The position numbers and the translations under genes are program-made. A stretch of 64,000 nucleotides of DNA from an uncultured Hyphomicrobiales bacterium (lineage in GTDB: Bacteria; Pseudomonadota; Alphaproteobacteria; Rhizobiales; Xanthobacteraceae). The DNA is taken from positions 1-64,000 of the forward strand of contig CAIMEA010000193.1 of the NCBI GenBank assembly GCA_903839845.1. Direction: 5' to 3'. The notes beneath the pieces were generated by a model, which saw only the letters and a list, made by a program, of their open reading frames with translations, was not told the DNA's origin and made no database searches. Positions 19,369 to 28,833 of the stretch are shown one piece after another; position 1 is the first letter of the stretch, and the number at the start of each line of letters is the position of its first letter.

Positions 19369-20370
19369 TTAGAGGGCCAGGCCGTTCTCGGCCGCCAAGG
19401 CTTTCAGCGACACCGCCGGGCGCGCGCCGATATGCTGGATGACTTCCGCCGCGGCGAGCGCGCCAAGGCGCGCCGAGGTGCGGTGGTCCTTGCCGTGCGA
19501 ATGGCCGACGAGGAAACCGGCGGCGAACAGATCGCCGGCGCCGGTGACATCGACCACGCTGTCGATCGGCATGGCCTGCACCGCCTCGATGCCGTCGCGC
19601 GATATCACCGCGCAACCCTTCTCGCTGCGGGTGACGACGGCGAGCTTGGCGTCGCCGCGCAAGGCTTTCGCCGCCGTGTCGAAGTCGGCGGTCTCGTACA
19701 GGCTCTTCAGCTCGTGTTCGTTGGCGAACAGAATGTCGACCGTGCCCTTGCGGATCAGATCGAGAAATTCACTGCGATAGCGATCGACGCAGAACGAATC
19801 CGACAATGTCAACGCGACCTTGCGATTGTTGCGATGAGCGATTTCGGCGGCCTTGACGAAAGCCTCCTTCGCCTTCGGCGGGTCCCACAAATAGCCTTCG
19901 AGATAGATAACGGCGGCGGCGGCGACCGCTGCCTCGTCGATGTCGGAGGGTTTGAGGTCCTGCGCCGCGCCGAGATAGGTGTTCATGGTGCGCTCGCCGT
20001 CCGGCGTCACCATGATGTAGCAGCGCGCGGTCGAGGCGCCGTCGGTCGCCGGCTTGGTATCGAAGGTGACGCGGGCGGCGCGAATGTCATGCGCGAAGGC
20101 CTTGCCGAGCACATCGTCCTTGACCTTGCCGACGAAGGCGGCGCGGCCGCCGAACGAAGCGACGCCGACGATGGTATTGGCGGCCGATCCGCCGGAGCTT
20201 TCCGTCGCCGGCCCCATGGCGTCATAGATCGCCGCGGCGCGCGCCTCATCGATCAGCGCCATGCCGCCTTTGTGCATGCCTTGCGCGGCCAGAAAATCGT
20301 CCTCGGCGCGGGCGATGACGTCGACAATGGCGTTGCCGATGCCGAGAACGTCGTAGCGGGGAGCGGACAT
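19369..20370 (-). CDS. Adenosine kinase, PfkB (ribokinase) family
   Basis: A 333-residue sugar/nucleoside kinase with the PfkB layout: GIGNAIVDVIA at the start, SGGSAANTI, a FVGKVKDD segment, and the anion-hole motif DVTGAGDLFAAGF with the catalytic Asp near the end. This subgroup is generally annotated as adenosine kinase (adenosine + ATP to AMP) in alphaproteobacteria. It stands alone on the minus strand. The alternative is another PfkB carbohydrate kinase. Confidence 0.85.
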   Translation of the reverse strand: MSAPRYDVLGIGNAIVDVIARAEDDFLAAQGMHKGGMALIDEARAAAIYDAMGPATESSGGSAANTIVGVASFGGRAAFVGKVKDDVLGKAFAHDIRAARVTFDTKPATDGASTARCYIMVTPDGERTMNTYLGAAQDLKPSDIDEAAVAAAAVIYLEGYLWDPPKAKEAFVKAAEIAHRNNRKVALTLSDSFCVDRYRSEFLDLIRKGTVDILFANEHELKSLYETADFDTAAKALRGDAKLAVVTRSEKGCAVISRDGIEAVQAMPIDSVVDVTGAGDLFAAGFLVGHSHGKDHRTSARLGALAAAEVIQHIGARPAVSLKALAAENGLAL

Positions 20371-20515
20371 AAGTTACCTCGAATAATGCGCGAATGCGGC
20401 GCACTATAGCGGCTGAAAAACCTGAGGCAATGTGCCCTTGCCCACGAACGCCCCGACATCAGGTGCGACAAGGAAGCCGGCGGGCGCGCCGCCGGCGGCC
20501 CAACTTTGAGATGCG

Positions 20516-20632
20516 CTAGTGCGGCGGCGGAAGCCTTTTGAGTACCTCCAGACTCCACCAGAGAAAATAGCCGCCGATCAGGATGCCCAAGGCTACCTTC
20601 ACCAGCTGTATAATCAGTTCGTCTTTGGTCAT
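20516..20632 (-). CDS. 38-residue single-pass membrane protein
   Basis: ATG at 20632 reads [18 protein letters not shown], then a hydrophobic stretch [12 protein letters not shown], and a basic, proline-rich tail ending KRLPPPH before TAG. A GGGGTAGG run upstream can serve as SD. A short charged start, one membrane helix and a positive tail are typical of real small membrane proteins. It lies in the gap between adenosine kinase and trpS. No named family recognised. Confidence 0.55.
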   Translation of the reverse strand: MTKDELIIQLVKVALGILIGGYFLWWSLEVLKRLPPPH

Positions 20633-20811
20633 TTGAACCTACCCCTGCCGGTCGCTCGCGCGATCCCTATACTCCGTGCCTGTCCGCATCGGCAGCCCGT
20701 CTGATAGCGGCAAAAGTCGCCCGGGCAAAACCCGGCCGGGCAAAATCAGCCGGACTTGCGCCACCGCCGTCCGGCGTGGCATTGCTCCCCCTCGATCGAA
20801 GGGAACTGACA

Positions 20812-21849
20812 ATGGCGTTCAAGGAACGGGTGTTTTCCGGCGTGCAGCCGACCGGCAATCTGCACCTCGGCAATTATCTCGGCGCCATCACGAAATTCGT
20901 GGCGCTGCAGGACACCTATGACTGCATCTATTGCGTGGTCGACCTGCACGCCATTACCGTCTGGCAGGACCCGCCGGAACTCAAGCGCACCATTCGTGAA
21001 GTGACCGCGGCCTTCATCGCCTGCGGCATCGATCCGAAGAAGCAGATCATTTTCAACCAGAGCCAGGTCGCGGAACATGCCGAGCTTGCCTGGGTGTTCA
21101 ACTGCGTCGCCCGCCTCGGCTGGCTCAACCGTATGACCCAGTTCAAGGAGAAGGCCGGCAAGGACCGCGAGAATGTTTCGGTCGGCCTCTATGCCTATCC
21201 CAACCTGATGGCCGCCGACATTCTGGTTTATCGCGCTACGCATGTGCCGGTCGGCGAAGACCAGAAGCAGCATCTCGAACTGGCGCGCGACATCGCGCAG
21301 AAATTCAACGTCGATTTCGCGGCGTCGATCGCCTCGAACGGATATGGCGATGCCTTCTTTCCGCAGCCGGAGCCGATCATCCAAGGCCCGGCGACGCGCG
21401 TGATGTCGTTGCGCGACGGCTCGAAGAAAATGTCGAAGTCGGAACCGTCGGATTATTCGCGCATCAACCTGACCGACGACGCCGACACCATCGCCCAGAA
21501 GGTGCGCAAGGCGAAGACCGACCCCGAAGCCCTGCCAAGCGAAGAGGAAGGCCTCAAGCCGCGTCCCGAGGCCGACAATCTGGTCGGCATCTACGCCGCG
21601 CTCAACAACACGACCAAGGCCGCGGTCCTGAGCGAATTCGGCGGCGCGCAATTCTCGACGTTCAAGATGGCGCTGGTCGACCTGTCGGTCGCCAAGCTCG
21701 GACCGATCGGTTCCGAAATGAAAAAGCTGGTGCAGGACCCGGTCTATATCGATTCGATTCTGGCCGACGGTTCGGCGCGCGCCTCGGCGATCGCCGGCGA
21801 AACCATGAAAGCCGTCAAGGACATCGTCGGATTCGTGCGCCGCTCTTAA
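20812..21849 (+). CDS. trpS: Tryptophanyl-tRNA synthetase
   Basis: Charges tRNA-Trp with tryptophan. It is a class I synthetase of 345 residues from [15 protein letters not shown], with AAGGGAA just upstream. The HIGH-type motif is HLGN (residues 18-21) in [12 protein letters not shown], and the KMSKS motif is intact as [13 protein letters not shown]. It has the expected length for bacterial TrpRS. It is followed by a UspA-type gene. Confidence 0.97.
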   Translation: MAFKERVFSGVQPTGNLHLGNYLGAITKFVALQDTYDCIYCVVDLHAITVWQDPPELKRTIREVTAAFIACGIDPKKQIIFNQSQVAEHAELAWVFNCVARLGWLNRMTQFKEKAGKDRENVSVGLYAYPNLMAADILVYRATHVPVGEDQKQHLELARDIAQKFNVDFAASIASNGYGDAFFPQPEPIIQGPATRVMSLRDGSKKMSKSEPSDYSRINLTDDADTIAQKVRKAKTDPEALPSEEEGLKPRPEADNLVGIYAALNNTTKAAVLSEFGGAQFSTFKMALVDLSVAKLGPIGSEMKKLVQDPVYIDSILADGSARASAIAGETMKAVKDIVGFVRRS

Positions 21850-21958
21850 TTCACATTGCCCGAAATCAGGGCGCGGATCACTTGTGGCGGGCTTGCCGGC
21901 CATGCCACCATCCAACGCTTGTGCGTCCGGGGAGACCCAACGGACGCCAAGAGGGGCG

Positions 21959-22456
21959 ATGATGCCGAACAAGCGTCGCAGCAACGAAGACGGCCACAAG
22001 CGCAAATATCTTGTCGTCATTGACGACACCGAGGAATGCGACCGCGCCGTGTTCTGGGCGGCGACGCGCGCCGCCCGCACCAAGTCGCAGATCGTCATGC
22101 TGCGCGTTCTGGAAACCGCCGAACGCAACCAGCAATGGCTCGGCGTCGCCGACATCATGAAGGCCGAGGCGCAGGAAGAAGCCCATGCGGTGCTCGACAA
22201 GTTCGCCGCGCGGGTCAAAAAAATCGCCCATGCCGCGCCGGAACGGGTGATCCGCGAGGGCAATACGTCGGACGAGATCGTCAAGCTGATCGATGAGGAC
22301 GCCGACATCGGTATCCTTGTGCTGGCCGCCGGCACCGGCAAGGAAGGCCCCGGCCCGCTGATTTCGAACCTGGCCAAGACCGTCGCCACATTCCCGATTC
22401 CGGTCGCCATCGTGCCCGGCCAGCTCAGCGACGACGATATCGAGGCGATGGCGTAA
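21959..22456 (+). CDS. Universal stress protein (UspA) family
   Basis: About 165 residues from MMPNKRRSNEDGHKRKYLVVID, with GAGGGG as SD. A single Usp domain: an initial beta strand with VVIDDTEECDRAVFWAA, an MLRVLE strand and a C-terminal nucleotide-binding area ILVLAAGTGKEGPGPLISN, which departs from the usual G2xG9xGS(T). Cytoplasmic. It lies between trpS and nfuA. Role unspecified. Confidence 0.85.
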   Translation: MMPNKRRSNEDGHKRKYLVVIDDTEECDRAVFWAATRAARTKSQIVMLRVLETAERNQQWLGVADIMKAEAQEEAHAVLDKFAARVKKIAHAAPERVIREGNTSDEIVKLIDEDADIGILVLAAGTGKEGPGPLISNLAKTVATFPIPVAIVPGQLSDDDIEAMA

Positions 22457-22461
22457 CTTCC

Positions 22462-22605
22462 TTCACCTCTCCCTGCATTGCGGAGAGAGGTCGACATTCG
22501 AGCGATAGCGAGGATGTCGGGTGAGGGGCCGTGCAATGCCCCTCACCCGGCTCGCTGCGCTCGCCACCCTCTCCCCGTGAACGGGGAGAGGGAAAGAAGC
22601 GCGTG
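22462..22605. repeat. Palindromic intergenic repeat, family C
   Basis: A 140-bp element with CCTCTCCCTGC / GCGGAGAGAGG near the left, GGTGAGGGGC...GCCCCTCACC in the middle and CCCTCTCCCCGT / ACGGGGAGAGGG on the right. The arms form three hairpins. It lies between the usp-like gene and nfuA and may affect mRNA ends. Confidence 0.7.
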
Positions 22606-22692
22606 GTTGACCTCCCCCTGCCGAGGGGCCATCTATTGGCTATAGTTCACCGATCCACGGGCCTTTAACCCGCTGCGATAGGAGCCAAACCG

Positions 22693-23256
22693 ATGTTCAT
22701 TCAGACCGAATCGACGCCGAATCCGGCGACCCTGAAATTTCTGCCCGGTAAGCCGGTGCTGGAGGCCGGCACGCTCGACATGCCGACGAAGGCCGCCGCC
22801 GCGCAATCGCCACTGGCCGAGAAGCTGTTCGACATTCCCAATGTCGGCGGCGTGTTCTTCGGCTCTGACTTTATTTCCGTGACCAAGAGCGACGGCGACT
22901 GGCAGCAGATGAAGCCGGCGATCCTCGGCGCCATCATGGAACATTATATGTCGGGCGCGCCTTTGGTCGCCGCCGGCGCGGATGCGCAGGCGCAAGCCGA
23001 CGACGACGAGTTCTTCGACGCCAAGGACGCCGAGACGGTCGACATCATCAAGGACCTGATCGAGACGCGGGTTCGTCCCGCTGTTGCCGGCGATGGCGGC
23101 GACATCACCTTCAAGGGCTATCGGGAAGGCATCGTCTTCCTGCAGATGAAGGGCGCCTGCTCGGGTTGCCCGTCGTCGACGGCGACCTTGCAGCACGGCA
23201 TCCAGAACCTGATCAAGCATTTCGTGCCCGAGGTGGTCGAGATCCGGCCGGTTTAA
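22693..23256 (+). CDS. nfuA: Fe-S cluster scaffold/carrier, NfuA type
   Basis: A 187-residue Nfu protein that carries Fe-S clusters to target enzymes. It has an N-terminal Nfu_N domain (FIQTESTPNPATLKFLPG) and a C-terminal NifU-like domain with the cluster-binding CxxC in GACSGCPSS. AGGAG precedes the ATG. tsaB begins 38 bp downstream; its partner MiaB, an Fe-S enzyme, is encoded further along the same series. Confidence 0.93.
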   Translation: MFIQTESTPNPATLKFLPGKPVLEAGTLDMPTKAAAAQSPLAEKLFDIPNVGGVFFGSDFISVTKSDGDWQQMKPAILGAIMEHYMSGAPLVAAGADAQAQADDDEFFDAKDAETVDIIKDLIETRVRPAVAGDGGDITFKGYREGIVFLQMKGACSGCPSSTATLQHGIQNLIKHFVPEVVEIRPV

Positions 23257-23294
23257 TCGCGCCGTTACTGGCGCGCGCGGTGCTAATCTAATTC

Positions 23295-23972
23295 ATGCGA
23301 ATCTTCGCCATCGACACCGCGCTGGAGGCCTGTTCGGCCGCCATCCTCGATACCGAACGCGGTGAAGTCATTGCGCGCGAATCGATTGCGATGGCGCGCG
23401 GCCACGCCGAGGCGCTGATGCCGTTAATCGCGCGTGTGCTCGAGGCGAGCGGCGCGGATTTCGCTTCGATCGACCGCATCGCGGTGACCACAGGCCCCGG
23501 CAGTTTCACCGGACTACGCGTCGGCATCGCGGCGGCGCGCGGTCTCGCGCTTGCCGCCGGGAAACCGGTCGTCGGGCTTTCCACGCTGTCCGCGTTTGCC
23601 GCTCCCTTCCTCGCCGCCGATGCGAGCCTGCCGGTGGTGGTCGCGATCGATGCGCGGCACGATCATGTTTACCTGCAAGTTTGGGCGGCGGGCGGCGAGG
23701 TTTTGGTGACGCCTTGCGTGGTGCCGATTGCCGAAGCCGTACGGCTGTCGGCAGTCGGCGCGCCGCGCCTGACCGGCAACGCCGCCAACATCCTGGCGAA
23801 TGCCTGGCAAGGGCTGCCGCCTCCTACCGTCGAGCCGCGCGCCGCGCCGGATATCGACTGGGTGGCGCGCGCCGGCGCCGCTATCGCCGAGGAGGCATCG
23901 CCACCCAAGCCGCTTTATTTGCGCCCACCCGATGCGCAGCCGCAAACCGCGGCGCGGCTGGCCCGCCGATGA
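23295..23972 (+). CDS. tsaB: tRNA threonylcarbamoyladenosine biosynthesis protein TsaB
   Basis: Non-catalytic partner of TsaD in formation of t6A37 in ANN-decoding tRNAs. It is 225 residues long, begins MRIFAIDTALEACSAAI and has the ASKHA-type TTGPGSFTGLRVG segment typical of TsaB. The stop overlaps the rimI start by four bases, giving the tsaB-rimI pair common in alphaproteobacteria. Confidence 0.94.
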   Translation: MRIFAIDTALEACSAAILDTERGEVIARESIAMARGHAEALMPLIARVLEASGADFASIDRIAVTTGPGSFTGLRVGIAAARGLALAAGKPVVGLSTLSAFAAPFLAADASLPVVVAIDARHDHVYLQVWAAGGEVLVTPCVVPIAEAVRLSAVGAPRLTGNAANILANAWQGLPPPTVEPRAAPDIDWVARAGAAIAEEASPPKPLYLRPPDAQPQTAARLARR

Positions 23973-24466
23973 TCGGATTTCTGAAGCGACTGTTCGCGCA
24001 GCCCGCGCCGGTTCTTTCCGACGCGCAACCGCGCGATGCGGCGGCCATTGCCGCCTTGCACGCCGCGTCGTTCCGGCGCGGCTGGAGCGAGCAGGAAGTC
24101 GAAGGCCTGCTCACCGACCGCGCCGTGGTCGCGCAGCGTGCGCTGGCCGGGCGCAGCCTTGCCGGCTTCATCATGTCTCGGCTGGCCGCCGACGAGGCCG
24201 AAATTCTGTCGGTCGCGGTCGCCCGCAACAGCCGGGGCCGCGGCCTTGCCCGTCAATTGCTCAATCTGCATCTGCGGCGGCTGGCCGGCCTCGGCGTCCG
24301 CACGGTGTTTCTGGAGGTCGACGAGCATAATGCGCCGGCGATCAAACTTTACGGCCGCGCCGGATTTCGCGAAATCTCGCGGCGGGCCAATTATTATCCC
24401 GCATCCGGGGCCAAGTCCGGGGCAAAGCCCGCCGCCGCATTGGTGCTGCGCCGGGATATTGGCTAA
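23969..24466 (+). CDS. rimI: Ribosomal-protein-alanine N-acetyltransferase RimI-like (GNAT)
   Basis: A 165-residue GNAT acetyltransferase. The acetyl-CoA loop reads ARNSRGRGLARQLL, the FLEVDEHNAPAIKLYGRAGF segment is the RimI hallmark, and NYYPA follows. It is expected to acetylate the N-terminus of S18. It is translationally coupled to tsaB (ATGA). The N-terminus carries about 15 extra residues before the fold. Confidence 0.9.
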   Translation: MIGFLKRLFAQPAPVLSDAQPRDAAAIAALHAASFRRGWSEQEVEGLLTDRAVVAQRALAGRSLAGFIMSRLAADEAEILSVAVARNSRGRGLARQLLNLHLRRLAGLGVRTVFLEVDEHNAPAIKLYGRAGFREISRRANYYPASGAKSGAKPAAALVLRRDIG

Positions 24467-24512
24467 GCTGCCGCTCCGATCCGACACGGCATCAATATCG
24501 AGACAATCAAAC

Positions 24513-24962
24513 GTGCCAGCGCCCGAAAAATCCACGTCCGAGCGGCGAAACATCGAAGCGCTCTGCGCCGCCAAGGGCATGCGCATGACCGAGCAGCGCC
24601 GCACCATTGCCCGCGTGCTGGCGGATTCCGACGACCATCCCGATGTCGAGGAATTGTACCGGCGCTGCGCCAAGGTCGATGACCGTATTTCGATTTCCAC
24701 CGTCTATCGCACGGTGCGGCTGTTCGAGGATTCCGGCATCATCGAGCGGCACGATTTTCGCGACGGCCGCGCCCGCTACGAAACCTCCACCGAAGGCCAT
24801 CACGACCATCTGATCAATCTGCGCAACGGCGAGGTGATCGAATTCCAGTCGGAAGAGATCGAGCGCCTGCAGGCCGAGGTGGCGCGCAAGCTCGGCTACC
24901 GGCTGGTCGATCACCGGCTCGAGCTTTATGCCGTGCCGCTCAAAGACGACAAGACGTCTTGA
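24513..24962 (+). CDS. fur: Fur/Mur-family metalloregulator
   Basis: A 149-residue Fur-family repressor starting at GTG. The DNA-binding part contains MRMTEQRRTIARVL and ISISTVYRTVRLFED; the metal region has HHDHLI. The C-terminal CxxC zinc site of enterobacterial Fur is absent, as in rhizobial Mur/Fur, so iron versus manganese response cannot be told. It lies inside the tsaB-rimI-plsC-miaB series, a place typical of alphaproteobacterial fur. The next gene starts on its stop codon. The GTG start is preferred to an internal ATG at MRMTEQ because the N-terminal helix is conserved. Confidence 0.88.
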   Translation: MPAPEKSTSERRNIEALCAAKGMRMTEQRRTIARVLADSDDHPDVEELYRRCAKVDDRISISTVYRTVRLFEDSGIIERHDFRDGRARYETSTEGHHDHLINLRNGEVIEFQSEEIERLQAEVARKLGYRLVDHRLELYAVPLKDDKTS

Positions 24963-25765
24963 TGCTGCGCCCACTGCTCGTCGCACTGTTCTTCTTTACG
25001 TTGACGCCGCTGCTCATCGGCGCGCAGTGGCTGCTCGACAAAGCCGGGCTGCCCGGCTGGGGCGTCATTGCCGTTCGCTATTACCGGACTTTGTGCTGGG
25101 TGCTTGGTCTTCGCGTGCGAATCGTCGGCGAGCCGGTGCGCGATCGTGCCGTGCTGTTCGTTTCCAATCACAATTCATGGGCCGACATTCTGGCGATCGG
25201 CTCGGTGATGCCGATCGCTTATGTCGCCAAGATCGAAGTCGCCAGGTGGCCTTTGGTCGGCACTGCGGCGCGGCTGCAACGGACCGTGTTCGTCGATCGC
25301 TCGCGCCGTTCGCAGACCGGCGATTCGATCGCCGAGATGGTGCAACGCCTGGCCTCCGGCGTGTCGATGGTGCTTTTCGCCGAGGGCACATCGAACGACG
25401 GCAACCGCGTGCTGCCATTCCGCTCGGCGTTGATCGGCGCGGTGCGCGAGGCGGCGGCGCGAACTGAGGGCGGCATGCTGATCCAGCCGATGTCGATCTG
25501 CTACACGCATCTCAACGGCATACCGATGGGGCGGCAGCACCGCCCGCTGGTCGCCTGGTATGGCGACCTCGACTTCATGCCGCACATCAAGGCCTTCATG
25601 GCGCGCGGCGCCTACGACGCCGTCATCAGCTACGGTGAGCCGATCGCCGCCGACGCATCGACCAACCGAAAGGTTCTGGCCAAGCAGGTGGAGGACGCGG
25701 TCCGCGCCCTCACCAGCGCGACTCTGCTCGGCCGGCCACGTCCTGTGCATGGCGGTTCGCCCTGA
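24962..25765 (+). CDS. plsC: 1-acyl-sn-glycerol-3-phosphate acyltransferase
   Basis: Makes phosphatidic acid from lysophosphatidate at the inner membrane. About 267 residues with one or two N-terminal hydrophobic helices, the catalytic NHNSWADI (NHx4D form), and the substrate-binding FAEGTSNDG. The start ATG shares a base with the fur stop; a TTG three bases earlier is also possible. Confidence 0.9.
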   Translation: MLRPLLVALFFFTLTPLLIGAQWLLDKAGLPGWGVIAVRYYRTLCWVLGLRVRIVGEPVRDRAVLFVSNHNSWADILAIGSVMPIAYVAKIEVARWPLVGTAARLQRTVFVDRSRRSQTGDSIAEMVQRLASGVSMVLFAEGTSNDGNRVLPFRSALIGAVREAAARTEGGMLIQPMSICYTHLNGIPMGRQHRPLVAWYGDLDFMPHIKAFMARGAYDAVISYGEPIAADASTNRKVLAKQVEDAVRALTSATLLGRPRPVHGGSP

Positions 25766-25851
25766 AACACTAGAGAAATCAGCGATATGACGGGAAGCGA
25801 CAAGCCCGGCCATGACAGGCTAGTATGGCCAATGAGTTCCCAAGAGACGGC

Positions 25852-27249
25852 ATGAACAGTCCGCGCAAAGTCCACGTCAAATCCTTCGGCTGCCAGATGA
25901 ACGTCTACGATTCCAATCGTATGGCGGACACGTTGGCGCCCGAGGGCTATGTCGAGACCGCGAGCCCGGCCGACGCCGACCTCGTCATTCTCAACACCTG
26001 CCACATCCGTGAGAAGGCGGTCGACAAGCTCTATTCGGAAATCGGCCGCATGCGCGAGTTGAAGGACGCGGCGGAGGCGGACGGCCGCCAGATGCTGATC
26101 GCGGTCGCCGGCTGTGTCGCGCAGGCCGAGGGCAAGGAGATTGTCCGCCGCACCGACAGCGTAGATCTCGTCGTCGGTTCGCAGAATTATCATCTGCTGC
26201 CCGGCCTTCTGGCGCGTGCGCGCGGCGGCGAGACGGTCGTCGATACCGAATTTCCACTGGAAGACAAATTCGACACGCTGGCGCAGCCATCGGAGCAGGC
26301 GATCCGCCGCCGCGGCATTTCGGCCTTCGTCACCGTGCAGGAAGGCTGCGACAAGTTCTGCACCTTCTGCGTCGTGCCTTATACGCGCGGCGCGGAAGTG
26401 TCCCGCCCCTTCGACAAGATCGTCGCCGATGTCGAACGGCTCGCCGCCTCGGGCGTACGCGAAGTCACCTTGATCGGGCAGAACGTCAATGCCTATCATG
26501 GAGCGGGCGCCGACGGCGCGGCCGTGACGCTCGGACAATTGTTGCGGCGCCTGGCGCGCGTGCCGGGCATTGCCCGCCTGCGCTACATGACCAGCCATCC
26601 GCGCGATATGCTCAGCTCCATGTGCGACGACCTGATCGCGGCGCATGGCGATCTGCCGGCGCTGATGCCTTACGTGCATCTGCCGGTGCAGTCCGGCTCC
26701 GACCGCATGCTGGCGGCGATGAACCGCAGGCATACGCGCGCCGACTATCTCGAAACGATTCACCGCCTGCGCGCCGCGCGCGCCGATCTCGCTTTCACCT
26801 CGGATTTCATCGTCGGCTTTCCCGGCGAGACCGAGCAGGATTTCCAGGACACCTTGGCCTTGGCTGAGGAGGTCAATTTCGCCACCGCCTATACCTTCAT
26901 GTATTCGTCGCGCCCGGGCACGCCGGCGGCCGAGCTGGAGGATCAGGTTCCGGAAGCGGAAAAGGCCGAGCGCCTGCAACGGCTTCAGGCTGTCATCACC
27001 CGGCAATGGCGGGCGTTTAACGCCTCATTTGTCGGCAAAACCATGGATATTCTGGTCGAAAAGCCGGGCAAGCTCACTGGGCAACTGGTCGGCCGATCCC
27101 CATATCTGCAATCGGTGCATGTGATGGCGCAGCCTTCGCTGATCGGCTCGATCGTCAAGGTCGTCATCACCGATGTCGGCACCAACACTTTGTTCGGTGA
27201 ATTGACGGAAGCCGTCCGCGGCCCGGCGCACGCCAGTTTGGGAGCTTGA
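25852..27249 (+). CDS. miaB: tRNA-2-methylthio-N6-dimethylallyladenosine synthase MiaB
   Basis: Radical-SAM methylthiotransferase that modifies i6A37 in tRNA. The N-terminal UPF0004 domain has the three cluster cysteines (FGCQMN, NTCHIRE, AGCVAQ), the radical-SAM core has GCDKFCTFC, and a C-terminal TRAM domain follows. About 465 residues from the chosen ATG; an earlier ATG at 25825 directly abuts a repeat fragment (25793-25818) and has a poorer SD. Its Fe-S clusters could be delivered by the NfuA encoded upstream. Confidence 0.95.
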   Translation: MNSPRKVHVKSFGCQMNVYDSNRMADTLAPEGYVETASPADADLVILNTCHIREKAVDKLYSEIGRMRELKDAAEADGRQMLIAVAGCVAQAEGKEIVRRTDSVDLVVGSQNYHLLPGLLARARGGETVVDTEFPLEDKFDTLAQPSEQAIRRRGISAFVTVQEGCDKFCTFCVVPYTRGAEVSRPFDKIVADVERLAASGVREVTLIGQNVNAYHGAGADGAAVTLGQLLRRLARVPGIARLRYMTSHPRDMLSSMCDDLIAAHGDLPALMPYVHLPVQSGSDRMLAAMNRRHTRADYLETIHRLRAARADLAFTSDFIVGFPGETEQDFQDTLALAEEVNFATAYTFMYSSRPGTPAAELEDQVPEAEKAERLQRLQAVITRQWRAFNASFVGKTMDILVEKPGKLTGQLVGRSPYLQSVHVMAQPSLIGSIVKVVITDVGTNTLFGELTEAVRGPAHASLGA

Positions 27250-28286
27250 GAGCAGCCTTGCGAACATCGGATCCCGTGATCCCGCCCGCCGCCGTTTCCG
27301 AGGAAACCGCGACAACGCAGATTGTGCTCGCTTTCGAGGACAACAAGCTGGCCTCCGCGCTGTTCGGCCAGTACGGCCAGAATCTTGCTCTGGTCGAGCG
27401 GCGGCTCGGCGTCAAAGCCGACTCGCGCGGCAATCACGTCGCGCTCGACGGTTCGCGCGGCGCCTGCGAACAGGCCCGCCGCGTGCTCGAAGGTCTCTAC
27501 GAGCAGCTCAAGCGCGGGCAGGACGTCACGACCGGCGACGTCGAAGGCGCCATTCGCCAGGCCATCGCGCAAGGCTCGCTGTTCGACTTCGATCCCACCG
27601 GCCGCGTCGCCTTCGAGGAAATCAATCTGCGCAAGCGCCCGGTGCGCGCCCGCACCGCCGCGCAGGATGGCTACATCCGCGCGCTGAAGAAATATTCGCT
27701 GGTCTTCGGCACGGGACCTGCCGGCACCGGCAAGACCTGGCTCGCGGTCGCGCAAGCCATTCAAATGTTCGAGCGCAAGGAAGTCGACCGCATCATCCTG
27801 TCGCGACCGGCCGTCGAAGCCGGCGAACGCCTCGGCTTTTTACCCGGCGACATGCGCGAGAAAGTCGATCCATACTTGCGGCCGATCTACGACGCGCTGC
27901 ACGATCTGATGGATGTGCGCATCGTCGAGCGCGCGCTTGAATCCGGCGATATCGAAATCGCGCCGCTCGCCTTCATGCGTGGGCGTACGCTGGCGAATGC
28001 GTGTGTCATTCTCGACGAAGCGCAGAACACGACGTCGATGCAGATGAAGATGTTTCTCACCCGCCTGGGTGAGAACAGCCGCATGATCGTCACCGGCGAT
28101 CCGAGCCAGGTCGATCTGCCGCCCGGCCAGGTGTCGGGCCTGTCGGAAGCCGTGCGTCTGCTCGACGGCGTCGAAGGCGTCGGCCACGTCGCCTTCTCGG
28201 CGCAGGACGTCATTCGCCACGAACTCGTGCAGCGCATCGTCGAGGCCTATGACCGCGCCTCGCCCCTTCGCGGGGACCGGCGATGA
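27246..28286 (+). CDS. PhoH-family ATPase (YbeZ type)
   Basis: About 346 residues starting at TTG overlapping the miaB stop; a second TTG at 27258 is possible. An N-terminal KH-like region is followed by the PhoH ATPase with Walker [28 protein letters not shown], Walker [10 protein letters not shown], and GDPSQVDLP. It is coupled by four bases to ybeY, its usual partner in ribosome quality control and rRNA processing. Confidence 0.93.
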   Translation: MRAALRTSDPVIPPAAVSEETATTQIVLAFEDNKLASALFGQYGQNLALVERRLGVKADSRGNHVALDGSRGACEQARRVLEGLYEQLKRGQDVTTGDVEGAIRQAIAQGSLFDFDPTGRVAFEEINLRKRPVRARTAAQDGYIRALKKYSLVFGTGPAGTGKTWLAVAQAIQMFERKEVDRIILSRPAVEAGERLGFLPGDMREKVDPYLRPIYDALHDLMDVRIVERALESGDIEIAPLAFMRGRTLANACVILDEAQNTTSMQMKMFLTRLGENSRMIVTGDPSQVDLPPGQVSGLSEAVRLLDGVEGVGHVAFSAQDVIRHELVQRIVEAYDRASPLRGDRR

Positions 28287-28828
28287 GCGCCGCCGCCTCG
28301 CCCAAGCTGAAAGTCAGGGGCAAGGCGCCGGCCAAGGCAAAGCGGACGCCGGCCATCGACATCGAGATTCAATCGCCGCTCTGGGACCAGCAGCCGGCGG
28401 CCGAGCAGGCGGTGCGTGAGGCTGTCGCTGCCGCCGCGGCGCTATCAACATCCGGCGGCGAAGTGAGTATTCTGCTGACCGATGATTCGGCGGTGCGCGT
28501 CCTCAATCGCGACTGGCGCGGCATAGACAAGCCGACCAATGTTTTGTCGTTTCCGGCGCCTGCGACCATGGCCAAAGGCGCCGCCGGAATTCTCGGCGAT
28601 ATCGTCATCGCCTATGAAACGCTGACGCGGGAATGCGCCGATGAAGACCGCGACTTTCTCCATCACCTCGCTCACCTCACGGTCCACGGCTATCTTCACC
28701 TTGTCGGTTACGATCACCAGGACGACGCGCAGGCCGATGAAATGGAAGCGCTCGAGAGCAGGATCATGACGCGCATGCAATTGCCCGATCCCTGGCTCGA
28801 TCGCAGCCGCGAACAAAGCGGCGCCTGA
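28283..28828 (+). CDS. ybeY: Endoribonuclease YbeY (rRNA maturation)
   Basis: Zinc-dependent endoribonuclease for 16S rRNA 3'-end maturation. A 181-residue protein with the invariant H-x3-H-x5-H in HGYLHLVGYDH and the upstream TNVLSFP. The N-terminus is about 25 residues longer than in E. coli, as in related alphaproteobacteria. It overlaps phoH by ATGA and precedes the CorC-like gene by 5 bp. Confidence 0.95.
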   Translation: MSAAASPKLKVRGKAPAKAKRTPAIDIEIQSPLWDQQPAAEQAVREAVAAAAALSTSGGEVSILLTDDSAVRVLNRDWRGIDKPTNVLSFPAPATMAKGAAGILGDIVIAYETLTRECADEDRDFLHHLAHLTVHGYLHLVGYDHQDDAQADEMEALESRIMTRMQLPDPWLDRSREQSGA

Positions 28829-28833
28829 CCGCC

